Below, one piece after another: positions 25,142 through 33,183 of a stretch of 64,000 nucleotides of DNA. Position numbers and translations under genes: made by a program. Each line of letters begins with the position of its first letter. Within the stretch, counting starts at the first letter, position 1. The notes beneath the pieces were generated by a model. The model was not told the DNA's origin. It made no database searches and saw only the letters and a list, made by a program, of their open reading frames with translations. Source of the DNA: Paenibacillus sinensis (GTDB lineage Bacteria > Bacillota > Bacilli > Paenibacillales > Paenibacillaceae); contig NZ_JAHCMB010000048.1 in assembly GCF_019904155.1 (NCBI RefSeq), positions 38,097 through 102,096 of the forward strand. The letters are read 5' to 3'.

Positions 25142-25951
25142 ATGCGAGGCAAATGGTGGGTTCCCCTGCTGCTGCTGGCCGTAATCGCGGCGGGCTGGGC
25201 AATAGGCCGCTATACGGCACCGGCTCCTTCTGCCGGTGATTCGGCGGCGACGGAGCAGCAGGAATTGAACGGCGGAGCGGCATCTACGGCTGCATCTGGT
25301 TCCGAAGTCTCTCCGGCTCCTTCGCCTTCCGGGGAGCCCGGCGGCAATGAAGTCCGGCAAGCCGACACGGAGCCCGACAGCATCGGCGTTATCGTGAACA
25401 AGGAGTATGGACTGGAGGATGGCTATAAGCCGGATGATCTGGTGTATCCGGACGTGCCGTTTATTTTCAAGGAGAAGATCGAGAAGCGAATGCTGCGCAA
25501 GGAAGCCGCTGCGGCACTGGAGGAGATGTTCGCCGGAGCGGAGAAGGACGACGTTTATCTGGCTGGCGTCTCCGGCTACCGTTCCGAAGCGACGCAGACA
25601 GTGCTGTTCGACAACTACGTGAAAAAGGACGGCGAGGAGAAGGCGCGCACTTACAGCGCAGTCCCTGGTCATAGCGAGCACCAGACGGGGCTGGCGATCG
25701 ACTTGTCCGGACGGGACGGCACATGCGCGGCGGAGAGCTGCTTCGCCGGAACGAAGGAGGCGGACTGGCTGGCACAGCATGCGCCGGATTACGGCTTCAT
25801 CATCCGCTATCCGGAAGGCAAGGAAGCCATAACCGGTTACATGTACGAGCCTTGGCATGTCCGCTATGTCGGCAAGGAGCTTGCCCGCACGCTTACGGAG
25901 CAAGGGCTTACGCTGGAGGAATACTATAACGCTGTGCCGGTATCCAAGTAA
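25142..25951 (+). CDS. VanY-type D-alanyl-D-alanine carboxypeptidase (M15B)
   Basis: A 269-residue membrane-anchored peptidase. A single N-terminal hydrophobic segment (residues 6-21) acts as signal anchor, followed by a Ser/Pro/Glu-rich linker to about 80. The zinc-binding motif S-E-H-Q-T-G-L-A-I-D (SxHxxGxAxD) is near residue 177, and EPWH near 236 supplies the third ligand. SGYRS before it is the family's active-site entry. It would trim the terminal D-Ala from peptidoglycan stem peptides outside the membrane. No vancomycin-resistance genes are nearby, so it is probably a housekeeping wall enzyme. TAAGGAGG precedes the ATG at good spacing. Confidence 0.88.
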   Translation: MRGKWWVPLLLLAVIAAGWAIGRYTAPAPSAGDSAATEQQELNGGAASTAASGSEVSPAPSPSGEPGGNEVRQADTEPDSIGVIVNKEYGLEDGYKPDDLVYPDVPFIFKEKIEKRMLRKEAAAALEEMFAGAEKDDVYLAGVSGYRSEATQTVLFDNYVKKDGEEKARTYSAVPGHSEHQTGLAIDLSGRDGTCAAESCFAGTKEADWLAQHAPDYGFIIRYPEGKEAITGYMYEPWHVRYVGKELARTLTEQGLTLEEYYNAVPVSK

Positions 25952-25993
25952 GCTCCCGCCTGCAGGCTTCTTCGAGCCTGTTGGGAACATAGT

Positions 25994-26036
25994 ATGATGC
26001 GGAACACAACATGATGCGGAACACAACATGATGCGG
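25994..26036 (+). repeat. 17-base tandem repeat, about 2.5 copies
   Basis: ATGATGCGGAACACAAC is repeated perfectly at 25994-26010 and 26011-26027, followed by a partial copy ATGATGCGG to 26036. It lies between the VanY-type stop codon and its terminator. Confidence 0.85.
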
Positions 26037-26044
26037 TACCCTGA

Positions 26045-26083
26045 GGGGGACTTCTGCTCGCGAAGAGCAAGAGTCTCCCTTTT
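26045..26083 (+). terminator. Terminator after the VanY-type gene
   Basis: GGGGGACT pairs with AGTCTCCC, with an inner TGCTC/GAGCA stem, followed by TTTT. Confidence 0.8.
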
Positions 26084-26248
26084 GGCATTGTAGTGGATAG
26101 AACCTGTTCCTAGAAAGGTTGCCGGAAGATTCACTTGCCCCCAAATCATCAGCCAGCGAAGCGCAGTATTCGGAAGACTTGATTTCCTGTAGAAAATGCG
26201 CCGGAACATTGGTACGCTTGAGGGAAAAAGCGGAAGGATGGCTTGACG

Positions 26249-27274
26249 ATGTTAAAACTCAGCGTGCTGGACCAATCTCCGGTCTCGGAGGGAGGCTCGG
26301 CGGCGGAGGCGCTCCGTCAGACAGCGGCTCTGGCGAAGGAGACCGAGCGTCTTGGTTATACCCGCTTCTGGGTCGCGGAGCATCACGGGGCCACCGGGCT
26401 CGCCGGATCGAGCCCTGAAGTGCTTGCGGCGCATGTGGCGGCCGTAACCTCCTCCATTAGAGTCGGCGCCGGAGGCGTTCTGCTGCCGCATTACAGCCCC
26501 TACAAGGTCGCCGAGAATTTTCGCGTGCTGGAGGCGCTCCATCCCGGGCGGATCGACCTTGGCATCGGCCGCTCGGCCGGAGGCGGCGCCCTGGCCGTCC
26601 GGGCGCTGCGGGAGCATCGGCGCGAGGAGACCGATGATTTCGCCGGGCAGCTAGGTGACTTGGCCGCATATACACAGGGAGCGGCGCCCGAAGGCCACCG
26701 GTTCGCCGGGCTGCAGGCAGCGCCCCACGCTGACTCCGCGCCGCAGCTCTGGCTGCTCGGCGCAAGCCCCGGCAGCGCCCGGCTGGCGGCCGAGCGGGGG
26801 ATGGGGCTGGCTTATGCCCGCTTTATCGCTCCGCAGGGAGAGGCAGGGGCGATAGCCGAATACCGGGCGCATTACCGGCCATCCTCTGCCGCGCCGCATC
26901 CTGCCGTGCTGGTAGCTCTGTTCGCAGTCTGTGCAGAGACTTCGGAAGAGGCGGAACGGCTGGCTTCAAGCTCCGACCTGGCGGCGGTGCTGCTGGCGCG
27001 CGATCACATCTCGTCGCCTACACCTTCGCCGGAAAGCGCGGCGTCCTATCCATACACGCCGTTCGACCGGCAGCTCATCCGGGAGAACCGCGGGCATCTG
27101 CTGGTCGGTTCACCAGCGGAAATCCGCGAACGGCTGGAGGCGATCAGCAGCGCCTGCCGCTGCGAGGAAATTATGATTGCAACGGTGACGCATTCTTTTG
27201 AGGACAAGCTAAGGTCATACCGGCTAATAGCCGAAGCCTGCGGACTTCAGGCCCGGCCTGTCCCGCAATTTTAA
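26249..27274 (+). CDS. LLM-class flavin-dependent oxidoreductase
   Basis: A 341-residue luciferase-like monooxygenase of the group often labelled MsnO8 or YceB. It begins LKLSVLDQSPVSEG, then ERLGYTRFWVAEHHG near residue 36, which is the family's hallmark AEHH, and GRIDLGIGRSAGG near 103, the flavin-phosphate region. The enzymes use reduced FMN and oxygen on an unknown small substrate; they are cytosolic. AAGGAT precedes ATG 26249; a TTG two codons upstream is also in frame. It is not linked to a flavin reductase gene and probably forms a single-gene unit. Confidence 0.85.
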   Translation: MLKLSVLDQSPVSEGGSAAEALRQTAALAKETERLGYTRFWVAEHHGATGLAGSSPEVLAAHVAAVTSSIRVGAGGVLLPHYSPYKVAENFRVLEALHPGRIDLGIGRSAGGGALAVRALREHRREETDDFAGQLGDLAAYTQGAAPEGHRFAGLQAAPHADSAPQLWLLGASPGSARLAAERGMGLAYARFIAPQGEAGAIAEYRAHYRPSSAAPHPAVLVALFAVCAETSEEAERLASSSDLAAVLLARDHISSPTPSPESAASYPYTPFDRQLIRENRGHLLVGSPAEIRERLEAISSACRCEEIMIATVTHSFEDKLRSYRLIAEACGLQARPVPQF

Positions 27275-27285
27275 ACCCGCTACGG

Positions 27286-27314
27286 TTCACATAAGCGGCC
27301 AGGCAGGATAAAAT
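27286..27314 (+). promoter_or_regulatory. Sigma-A promoter of the yjdF transcript
   Basis: TTCACA (27286-27291) and TAAAAT (27309-27314) are separated by 17 bases. Transcription would start near 27321, immediately before the structured leader. Confidence 0.65.
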
Positions 27315-27320
27315 ACTAGT

Positions 27321-27530
27321 TGAAACGTAAAAACACAGCTCCGGTCGGTAGTCCGGACGCACGGACCTGACAGTAATCGCGGGCATCGGCACCGCGCGCG
27401 GCTCTCGGCGCACTGTGTCGTCGCATGACGGTGGTCGAGCACATGGCTTCCGCGCATTTCGAGTCAGGCTGTGCCAGTAACCTTCCCCCTCGGGATGTCC
27501 CTCGTTTCGTATATCTTGGCAGAGGGGGAA
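27321..27530 (+). ncRNA. Probable yjdF riboswitch (leader RNA)
   Basis: A 200-base GC-rich structured leader lies between a sigma-A promoter and a yjdF gene, the known setting of the yjdF motif RNA, which binds azaaromatic compounds. ACACAG (27333-27338) pairs with CTGTGT (27413-27418), closing an 86-base domain that contains several smaller helices. Downstream, TTCCCCCTC (27483-27491) is a perfect 9-base complement of GAGGGGGAA (27522-27530), which is the ribosome site of yjdF. This suggests translational control by sequestration. Membership in the Rfam family is inferred from gene context and structure, not from a covariance search. Confidence 0.7.
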
Positions 27531-27536
27531 TACCGG

Positions 27537-27944
27537 ATGAAATTAACGGTATTTTACGAAGCGCCTTTTTGGGTAGGCATTGTCGAGTTGGAAGAAGACG
27601 GGCGGATTAGGGCCGGCAGGCATATTTTTGGCGCCGAGCCGTCTTCGCAGGAAATCTGGGAGTTTGTGCTATCCGGACTGGAGCGGGTAATGGACGGTCT
27701 GTCCTGCGAGGTTCAGGCAGAGCGGAGGCCTCTCGCCGGCAATCCGAAGCGCCGCGCCCGGGAAGCGGCCAGAGAATCCCGCGGAAAGGGCGCAGGCTCG
27801 GCGAGCCACGAGGCGGTGAGGCTGGAGCTGGAGAAGCACAAGCGGGAATCCTCCCGGCAGAGCCGGGAGTGCAGAGAGGCTCTTGCCGAGCATAAGCGGG
27901 AGCTTGCCCGGCAGAAGGCGAAGAACCGGCACCGTGGCCGCTAG
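27537..27944 (+). CDS. yjdF: YjdF family protein (DUF2992)
   Basis: A 135-residue protein matching YjdF: MKLTVFYEAPFWVGIVELEEDGRIRAGRHIFGAEPSSQEIWEFVL at the start, then a highly basic, helical C-terminus with repeated KHKRE/EHKRE segments (about residues 97-135). The biochemical function of YjdF is unknown. The family is the usual target of the yjdF riboswitch, proposed to respond to toxic azaaromatics. ATG 27537 follows AGAGGGGG by 8 bases, and this ribosome site is paired in the leader. A longer in-frame start at 27471 lies inside the leader and is rejected. Confidence 0.82.
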   Translation: MKLTVFYEAPFWVGIVELEEDGRIRAGRHIFGAEPSSQEIWEFVLSGLERVMDGLSCEVQAERRPLAGNPKRRAREAARESRGKGAGSASHEAVRLELEKHKRESSRQSRECREALAEHKRELARQKAKNRHRGR

Positions 27945-28353
27945 GATGGATCTGGCATGTGCCTTCGGGCGATCTTCGCCCAAGGATTACTGGATCGGCC
28001 GCTGCAGGCAAGCGGCGGCCGGTATTCCAGCGAATTCTCGACCGGCGTTCCGGTCAAGGCGAACCGGCACTTGGCCCGAAACGACTTCTGCCTTGCCGGT
28101 GTATGCGGGGTTACCGGAACATGCGGTCCGGATAGCGGCTTCGAACCGCTGTAATCGTGCCGCATCCCCCGCCCCGCTGCATCTGCTGCTGTTCAGGTTC
28201 CGCTGCAACCAGCCCGCCATGGTACTGGGTGGACCATGACCGGCAAGCTGTTCCGGAACCGAGAGGGCATGACTGCACCGGACCTTTAATCCGGCGCAGA
28301 ACAGCTTCGGCGGGAGCATCTGTGAAGAAGAGGGTTTCGTCCTTCTTTGGCAG
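27945..28353. other. Intergenic region without a supported gene
   Basis: About 400 GC-rich bases between yjdF and the fhs control region. Short hairpins are visible (GGGCG/CGCCC near 27970, CCGGA/TCCGG near 28280, and GAAGAAGAGG with TCCTTCTTT near 28325-28350). The last resembles a terminator and may end the yjdF transcript. A 168-codon open frame on the minus strand overlaps the fhs promoter and shows no protein-like features. Confidence 0.5.
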
Positions 28354-28446
28354 GTGATTTTTTTCACGAAAAGGGCAGTTGACCGAATGAAAGCGGCGGT
28401 AAAGTCTGAAAATAAGGCTTGACGCTTTTCAAAGACCTTGTATCCT
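28354..28446 (+). promoter_or_regulatory. fhs promoter region with a GTGA-N6-TCAC box
   Basis: GTGA-TTTTTT-TCAC occupies 28354-28367. TTGACG (28419-28424) and TATCCT (28441-28446), spaced by 16, form the best promoter. The box centre is then about 92 bases upstream of the expected start. An alternative, weaker promoter begins with TTGACC at 28379. The box is nearly identical to one upstream of the formate channel gene. Confidence 0.5.
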
Positions 28447-28543
28447 GAAATAGAGTCTAATGTACGGCGCGGCCATAAGTAGGGAACACGCATGGGTGCA
28501 TGCGGAATACAAGGATAATGTTGCAGGAGGTAATTTTACAGGC

Positions 28544-30178
28544 ATGAGGTTAATAACGGAAATAGCGGCGGAGACGGGAATCGGCGAGGAACATCTGGAG
28601 CTCTACGGCAAATACAAGGCGAAGCTGGCTCCGTCGCTCTGGCAGGAACTGAAGGACCGCCCTAACGGGAAGCTGGTGCTGGTGACGGCTGTCAATCCGA
28701 CGCCGGCGGGCGAGGGCAAGACACTGACGACGATCGGACTGGCCCAGGCGATGAACAAGGCGGGAGTGAAGACGGTAGCGGCTCTTCGGGAGCCTTCTCT
28801 GGGGCCTTGCCTCGGAATGAAGGGGGGAGCGACGGGCAGCGGCAAGTCACAGATTGTGCCTGCGGATGATATCAATTTACATTTTACCGGGGATATCCAT
28901 GCGGTAACCTCGGCGCATAATCTGCTGTCTGCCATGATCGACAATCATATTTTTCAGGGCAATGAGCTGAATCTGGACCCTCAGCGGATCGTCTGGAAAA
29001 GGGTACTGGATATGAATGACCGCAGCCTGCGGAATATCGTCACAGGTCTTGGAGACGGCAACGGCGTCGTCCGGGAAAGCGGCTTCCAGATTACTACGGC
29101 ATCGGAAATCATGGCCGTACTATGCCTATGCACTGATCTGTCCGATCTGAAAGCCAGACTGGGACGGATGCTGGTCGGTTATGACCGGGAAGGGAAGCCG
29201 GTCACGGCGGACCGCTTGAATGCGGTGGAGGCGATGAGCGCGCTGTTGAAGGAAGCGGTGAAACCGAATCTGGTGCAGACGCTGGAAGGCACGCCGGTCA
29301 TCGTTCACGGAGGACCATTCGCGAACATCGCTCACGGATGCAGCAGCGTGATCGGTACCCGGTACGCCCTGAAGCTCGGTGAAGTCGTCGTAACGGAAGC
29401 GGGCTTCGGCGCCGACCTTGGAGCCGAGAAGTTCATGGACATTAAATGCCGCCAGGCGGGGCTTGCGCCAAGCGCGGCCGTGCTGGTGGTGACGGTGAAG
29501 GCGCTCAAGTACAACGGTGGAATCCCTAAGGGAGAGCTGTACGCGCCTAATCGCGAGGCACTGCTGGACGGGCTTGCCAATATGGAACGCCATATTGAGA
29601 ACCTGCGCAAGTTCGGGGTCCCGGTACTGGTCGCCCTGAACCATTTCGAAGGGGATAGCGAGGCCGAAGTTCAGGCGATTATGGACGCCTGCCGGCGTCT
29701 CGGCGTACCGGCTGCGATCTCCAATGCCTGGGCCGAAGGCGGCTCCGGGGGACTTATGCTTGCGGAAGAGCTGAAGAAGCTGCTGGCCCGCGAAGGCTCC
29801 TCTGCCTTTGCTCCGCTGTATGAGGATCAGCTTGACATTCCGTCGAAGATCAGCAAGATCGTCAAGGAAATCTACCGCGGCGCGGAGGTCGCCTTCAGCC
29901 CTGCGGCCAAACGCAGCCTTGCGCTGATTGAGCGGCTCGAACTGAGCGGACTTCAAGTATGCATGGCGAAGACGCCGTATTCCTTCTCCGACCAGCCTAA
30001 GCTGCTGGGCGCTCCGGAAGGCTTCACGGTTCAGGTCCGGGACATCACCTTGTCTCTGGGCGCGGGCTTCGCCGTCGTTGTCACCGGCAGCATCGTGACG
30101 ATGCCGGGCCTTCCCGCCAAGCCAGCCGCTGAAGGGCTGCGGATCGATGAGGACGGAGTGCTGACCGGCCTGGCTTAA
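28544..30178 (+). CDS. fhs: Formate-tetrahydrofolate ligase
   Basis: A 544-residue enzyme that makes 10-formyl-THF from formate, THF and ATP, feeding one-carbon metabolism. The P-loop T-P-A-G-E-G-K-T is at residues 53-60, and REPSLGPCLGMKGGATG (near 79) and HFTGDIHAVTSAHNLL (near 118) are family signatures. Length is normal for the family (about 550). The ATG at 28544 lies 12 bases after GGAGGT, a long spacing, but there is no better in-frame start. The next two genes downstream concern NADH and formate transport, which suits formate assimilation. It has its own promoter and terminator. Confidence 0.95.
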   Translation: MRLITEIAAETGIGEEHLELYGKYKAKLAPSLWQELKDRPNGKLVLVTAVNPTPAGEGKTLTTIGLAQAMNKAGVKTVAALREPSLGPCLGMKGGATGSGKSQIVPADDINLHFTGDIHAVTSAHNLLSAMIDNHIFQGNELNLDPQRIVWKRVLDMNDRSLRNIVTGLGDGNGVVRESGFQITTASEIMAVLCLCTDLSDLKARLGRMLVGYDREGKPVTADRLNAVEAMSALLKEAVKPNLVQTLEGTPVIVHGGPFANIAHGCSSVIGTRYALKLGEVVVTEAGFGADLGAEKFMDIKCRQAGLAPSAAVLVVTVKALKYNGGIPKGELYAPNREALLDGLANMERHIENLRKFGVPVLVALNHFEGDSEAEVQAIMDACRRLGVPAAISNAWAEGGSGGLMLAEELKKLLAREGSSAFAPLYEDQLDIPSKISKIVKEIYRGAEVAFSPAAKRSLALIERLELSGLQVCMAKTPYSFSDQPKLLGAPEGFTVQVRDITLSLGAGFAVVVTGSIVTMPGLPAKPAAEGLRIDEDGVLTGLA

Positions 30179-30211
30179 AGGTATTGTCCAACATTCATAT
30201 TCCTCAAATTC

Positions 30212-30240
30212 CCCCGGTTTCTGCTGAAACCGGGGTTCTT
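30212..30240 (+). terminator. Terminator of fhs
   Basis: CCCCGGTTTC (30212-30221) pairs perfectly with GAAACCGGGG (30226-30235) around a 4-base loop, followed by TTCTT. Confidence 0.85.
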
Positions 30241-30438
30241 CGCGTTCCCGGGCAATCGCCGATTTCCCTGATTCTGACGGACATAAGCGCTTCTTCGGCG
30301 GGAAAGATAAGGATAAATCGGTCGGAATCTCCGGGAAAGGAAGCGGATCGCACCTTTTTCAGTAATGAATCGCATTATCCAAGATTGTCACTTAATATTT
30401 AAAATTGTGAATATTGAGTTAACTCGGGTGCAAAAGGG

Positions 30439-30493
30439 TTGAAATGTGATAAATATCACAATATAATGATCATATAAAGTGAAATAAATCACA
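30439..30493 (+). promoter_or_regulatory. nox promoter with an operator in the spacer and a second box downstream
   Basis: TTGAAA (30439-30444) and TATAAT (30462-30467) are 17 bases apart. The spacer is filled by the inverted repeat TGTGAT-AAAT-ATCACA (30445-30460). A second site, AGTGA-N6-TCACA, lies at 30478-30493, just after the expected start. These match the Rex/Fnr-type sequence GTGA-N6-TCAC. The position between -35 and -10 points to repression, as expected for Rex, which is released by NADH. Confidence 0.65.
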
Positions 30494-30531
30494 TAAATAT
30501 TGAAATATCCATTTTGGAGGAGGAAGAAATC

Positions 30532-31896
30532 ATGAAAGTCGTTGTTATCGGATGCACCCATGCAGGAACCGCCGCCATTGTAAATACCGCCCAGCTCTAC
30601 CCGGACGCCGAAATTACCGTATACGAACGGAACGACAATATCTCTTTTCTGTCCTGCGGCATTGCGCTGTATGTAGGAGGAGTGGTAAAAGACCCCCAAG
30701 GCCTGTTCTATTCCTCGCCGGAGAAGCTGGCGGAACTGGGAGTCAAGACGAACATGCTGCATGAAGTCACCTCCGTCGATACCAAGAGCAAAACGCTGCG
30801 TGCCCGCAACCTGAAGACCGGAGAGGAATTCGGCGATTCGTACGACAAGCTGATTGTTACTACGGGATCGTGGCCGATCGTTCCGAAGCTTGAGGGCATG
30901 GAGCTTGAAAATATCGTATTGTCCAAAAACTACCGCCATTCGAACACGATCATCGAGAAAGCCGAGCAGGCCAAACGCATCACCGTGGTCGGCGCCGGTT
31001 ATATCGGAATCGAGCTGGTTGAAGCATTCCAGCAGAACGGTAAGGAAGTAACGCTGATTGATGCGGAAGACCGGATTCTGAGCAAATACCTGGATCCCGA
31101 GTTTACAGCACCGATTGAGCAGTCCCTGAAGGATCACGGCATTGACCTGGCACTTGGGGAAAAGGTCAGCTCCTTCAAGGGAGAGGATGGCAAAGTGACG
31201 ACTGTAGTGACCGATAAAGGCGAATACAAGGCCGACCTCGTCATTCTCTGCATTGGCTTCCGTCCGAACACCGAGTTGCTGAAGGGTCAGGTTGATATGC
31301 TGGCCAATGGAGCGATCATCGTTGACAACTTTATGCGGACAAGCGCACCGGATGTGTTTGCCGCCGGAGACAGCTGCGCCATCCATTATAACCCGACCGG
31401 CAAGAACGCCTATATTCCGCTGGCAACGAACGCGGTTCGCATGGGAACTCTGGTTGCCCGCAACCTCGTCAGCCAGTCGATCCCGTACATGGGAACGCAG
31501 GGAACTTCGGGCATCAAAATTTATGAGGATAATATTGCCGGAACCGGATTGACCGAGGCCGCCGCTCTTCACGAGGGCATTGATGCCGAAGCGGTGCTGG
31601 TGAAGGACAACTATCGTCCGGAGTTCATGCCTACCTTTGAAGAAGTGCAGCTCAAAGTCGTCTACGAGCGTGGAACCCGCCGCATTCTCGGCGCCCAGAT
31701 TATGTCGAAGGCGGATTTGACGCAGTCGATCAACACGATTTCGGTATGCATTCAGAACAAGATGACGGTTGATCAGCTGGCATTCGTCGACTTCTTCTTC
31801 CAGCCGCATTACAACAAGCCGTGGAACTTCCTGAATACGGCGGGCCTCCAGGCGCTGCCGAAGGCGGTGGAGACGAAAGAGACGGTACAAGCGTAA
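30532..31896 (+). CDS. NADH oxidase (water-forming type), FAD/NAD(P) disulfide oxidoreductase family
   Basis: A 454-residue flavoenzyme of the Nox/NADH peroxidase/CoA-disulfide reductase group. It opens with an FAD-binding Rossmann motif (VVIGCTHAGTAA), has the redox cysteine at residue 42 in SFLSCGIALYVGG, an NADH-binding VVGAGYIGIELVE near 153, and the FAD motif DVFAAGDSCA near 279. Length and Cys42 fit Lactobacillus and Streptococcus Nox enzymes that reduce oxygen to water and regenerate NAD. A CoA-disulfide reductase remains possible. GGAGGAGG lies upstream of ATG 30532. The promoter carries a Rex/Fnr-like operator, in agreement with a redox-balancing role. Confidence 0.85.
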   Translation: MKVVVIGCTHAGTAAIVNTAQLYPDAEITVYERNDNISFLSCGIALYVGGVVKDPQGLFYSSPEKLAELGVKTNMLHEVTSVDTKSKTLRARNLKTGEEFGDSYDKLIVTTGSWPIVPKLEGMELENIVLSKNYRHSNTIIEKAEQAKRITVVGAGYIGIELVEAFQQNGKEVTLIDAEDRILSKYLDPEFTAPIEQSLKDHGIDLALGEKVSSFKGEDGKVTTVVTDKGEYKADLVILCIGFRPNTELLKGQVDMLANGAIIVDNFMRTSAPDVFAAGDSCAIHYNPTGKNAYIPLATNAVRMGTLVARNLVSQSIPYMGTQGTSGIKIYEDNIAGTGLTEAAALHEGIDAEAVLVKDNYRPEFMPTFEEVQLKVVYERGTRRILGAQIMSKADLTQSINTISVCIQNKMTVDQLAFVDFFFQPHYNKPWNFLNTAGLQALPKAVETKETVQA

Positions 31897-31992
31897 CGTC
31901 GCTCAGGAGAGCGTCCTATGCCGGTGAGGCATGAAGCTGAATAAGCTATATTGAAGCGGGATACAACGCGAGAATAGAAAACGCAAGAATGA

Positions 31993-32023
31993 GAAACCGG
32001 TGCCGGAAGGCTCCGGTTTCTTT
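31993..32023 (+). terminator. Terminator of the NADH oxidase gene
   Basis: GAAACCGG (31993-32000) pairs with CCGGTTTC (32013-32020), followed by TTT. The rest of the 382-base gap holds the control region of the next gene. Confidence 0.75.
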
Positions 32024-32150
32024 GAAGTTAAGGGGTCGGTCACTCTGCGGGGGCTACTATCCAGCCAAACCCGGAAATAAGCGGAGACCGCAGCATATTA
32101 AATATTAGAATTTTACATTTTAAGGGAAAATGAAAAAGTTTGTCACATGG

Positions 32151-32222
32151 GTGAAAAATTTCACGAGGCACTTTCTCGGAGTGACATTTGTCACGTTATT
32201 GTCCGTAGTAACGCGATAAAAT
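32151..32222 (+). promoter_or_regulatory. Activator-type promoter of the formate/nitrite channel gene
   Basis: Two boxes, GTGA-AAAATT-TCAC (32151-32164) and GTGA-CATTTG-TCAC (32181-32194), have centres 30 bases apart. A -10 TAAAAT is at 32217-32222 with no usable -35. If transcription starts near 32229 the boxes are centred at about -41.5 and -71.5, the classical placement for CRP/Fnr-type activation. Confidence 0.6.
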
Positions 32223-32278
32223 GAGGCAGTAGGGTTAATAGAAAAAATTTAAAGTATTTTGTGAAGGAGACAGAAACC

Positions 32279-33103
32279 ATGGCTTATAACAAACCACAGC
32301 AAATAGCCGAAGTGACGGTGGAGAACGGAATCAAGAAGGCTCACAACCCTCTGCTTGCCGTGCTCATTCTCGGCTTTCTGGGAGGAGCGTTCATCGCTCT
32401 CGGATATTTGCTTGATATTCGCGTCATTGCCAGCGCGCCGAAGGAATGGGGTTCGATCGCAACCTTTATCGGAGCGGCTGTGTTCCCGGTTGGCCTGATT
32501 CTCGTGCTGCTGGCCGGCGGCGAGCTGCTGACCGGCAATATGATGGCCGTTCCGCTCGCTTTTATGTCCAAGAAGATTACCTTCGCCGAAACGATCAAGA
32601 ATCTCGTGCTTATTACGATCAGCAACTTTGTGGGAGCTTTGTTCGTTGCCTACTTCTTCGGCCATGTCGTCGGTCTGACGGCTGACGGCGTTTATCTTGA
32701 TAAACTCGTAGACTTGGCACAGCATAAGCTGGACGCCACCTTCCTGCAGGCGTTCGTATCGGGTATCGGCTGTAACTGGCTCGTAGCCCTGGCGGTATGG
32801 CTGTCCTACGGCGCCGACAACTTCAGCGGCAAAATCCTCGGTATCTGGTTCCCGACCATGGCATTCGTTGCCATCGGATTCCAGCACGTTGTGGCTAATA
32901 TGTTCCTGATTCCGGCCGCCATCTTCGAAGGCCATTTCAGCTGGGGCGAATACTTCGGCAATTTCGCGCCGGTATGGCTCGGCAATCTGGTGGGCGGCGC
33001 TCTGTTCGTGGCTGGCGCCTACTTTAACGCCTATCTGCGCAAGACTCCTGTCGCAGTTCAGTCGATCGACAGCGCGGCTGCCGGCGTGAAGAAGCACGCT
33101 TAA
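32279..33103 (+). CDS. Formate/nitrite transporter (FNT) family channel
   Basis: A 274-residue membrane protein with six helices, typical of the pentameric FNT channels FocA and NirC. Features are the conserved GGAFIALGYLL in helix 1, LAGGELLTGNMM in helix 2, SNFVGALFVAYFF in helix 3 and the broken helix GIGCNWLVALAVWLSYGA, plus GFQHVVANM near residue 200 with the central histidine. Neighbouring fhs suggests formate, but nitrite cannot be excluded. AAGGAGA is 9 bases before ATG 32279; the GTG at 32261 is part of the ribosome site region. Upstream Fnr-like boxes predict induction under low oxygen. Confidence 0.9.
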   Translation: MAYNKPQQIAEVTVENGIKKAHNPLLAVLILGFLGGAFIALGYLLDIRVIASAPKEWGSIATFIGAAVFPVGLILVLLAGGELLTGNMMAVPLAFMSKKITFAETIKNLVLITISNFVGALFVAYFFGHVVGLTADGVYLDKLVDLAQHKLDATFLQAFVSGIGCNWLVALAVWLSYGADNFSGKILGIWFPTMAFVAIGFQHVVANMFLIPAAIFEGHFSWGEYFGNFAPVWLGNLVGGALFVAGAYFNAYLRKTPVAVQSIDSAAAGVKKHA

Positions 33104-33141
33104 TCATTCTATATTTTACAAGTCTTGGACTAATTACAAAG

Positions 33142-33183
33142 ACGCGGATGGAATTCCTTCCATAGGATTCCGCCGCGTTTTTT
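33142..33183 (+). terminator. Terminator of the FNT gene
   Basis: ACGCGG (33142-33147) pairs with CCGCGT (33173-33178), with an inner GGAAT/ATTCC stem, followed by six T residues. Confidence 0.85.

Noticed and set aside
25994..26036. CRISPR-like repeat
   Set aside because: The copies are directly adjacent with no spacers, the unit is only 17 bases, and no cas genes are present.
27987..28493. 168-codon minus-strand open frame between yjdF and fhs
   Set aside because: It overlaps the fhs promoter and box, lacks a ribosome site, and its translation looks random.
28447..28543. Possible THF riboswitch upstream of fhs
   Set aside because: THF riboswitches occur before folate genes in Bacillota, but the leader here is under 100 bases and I could not match the conserved segments or pairing.
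30388..31890. 500-codon open frame opposite the NADH oxidase gene
   Set aside because: Antisense shadow of a clear flavoprotein gene; it would also run through the promoter and operator.
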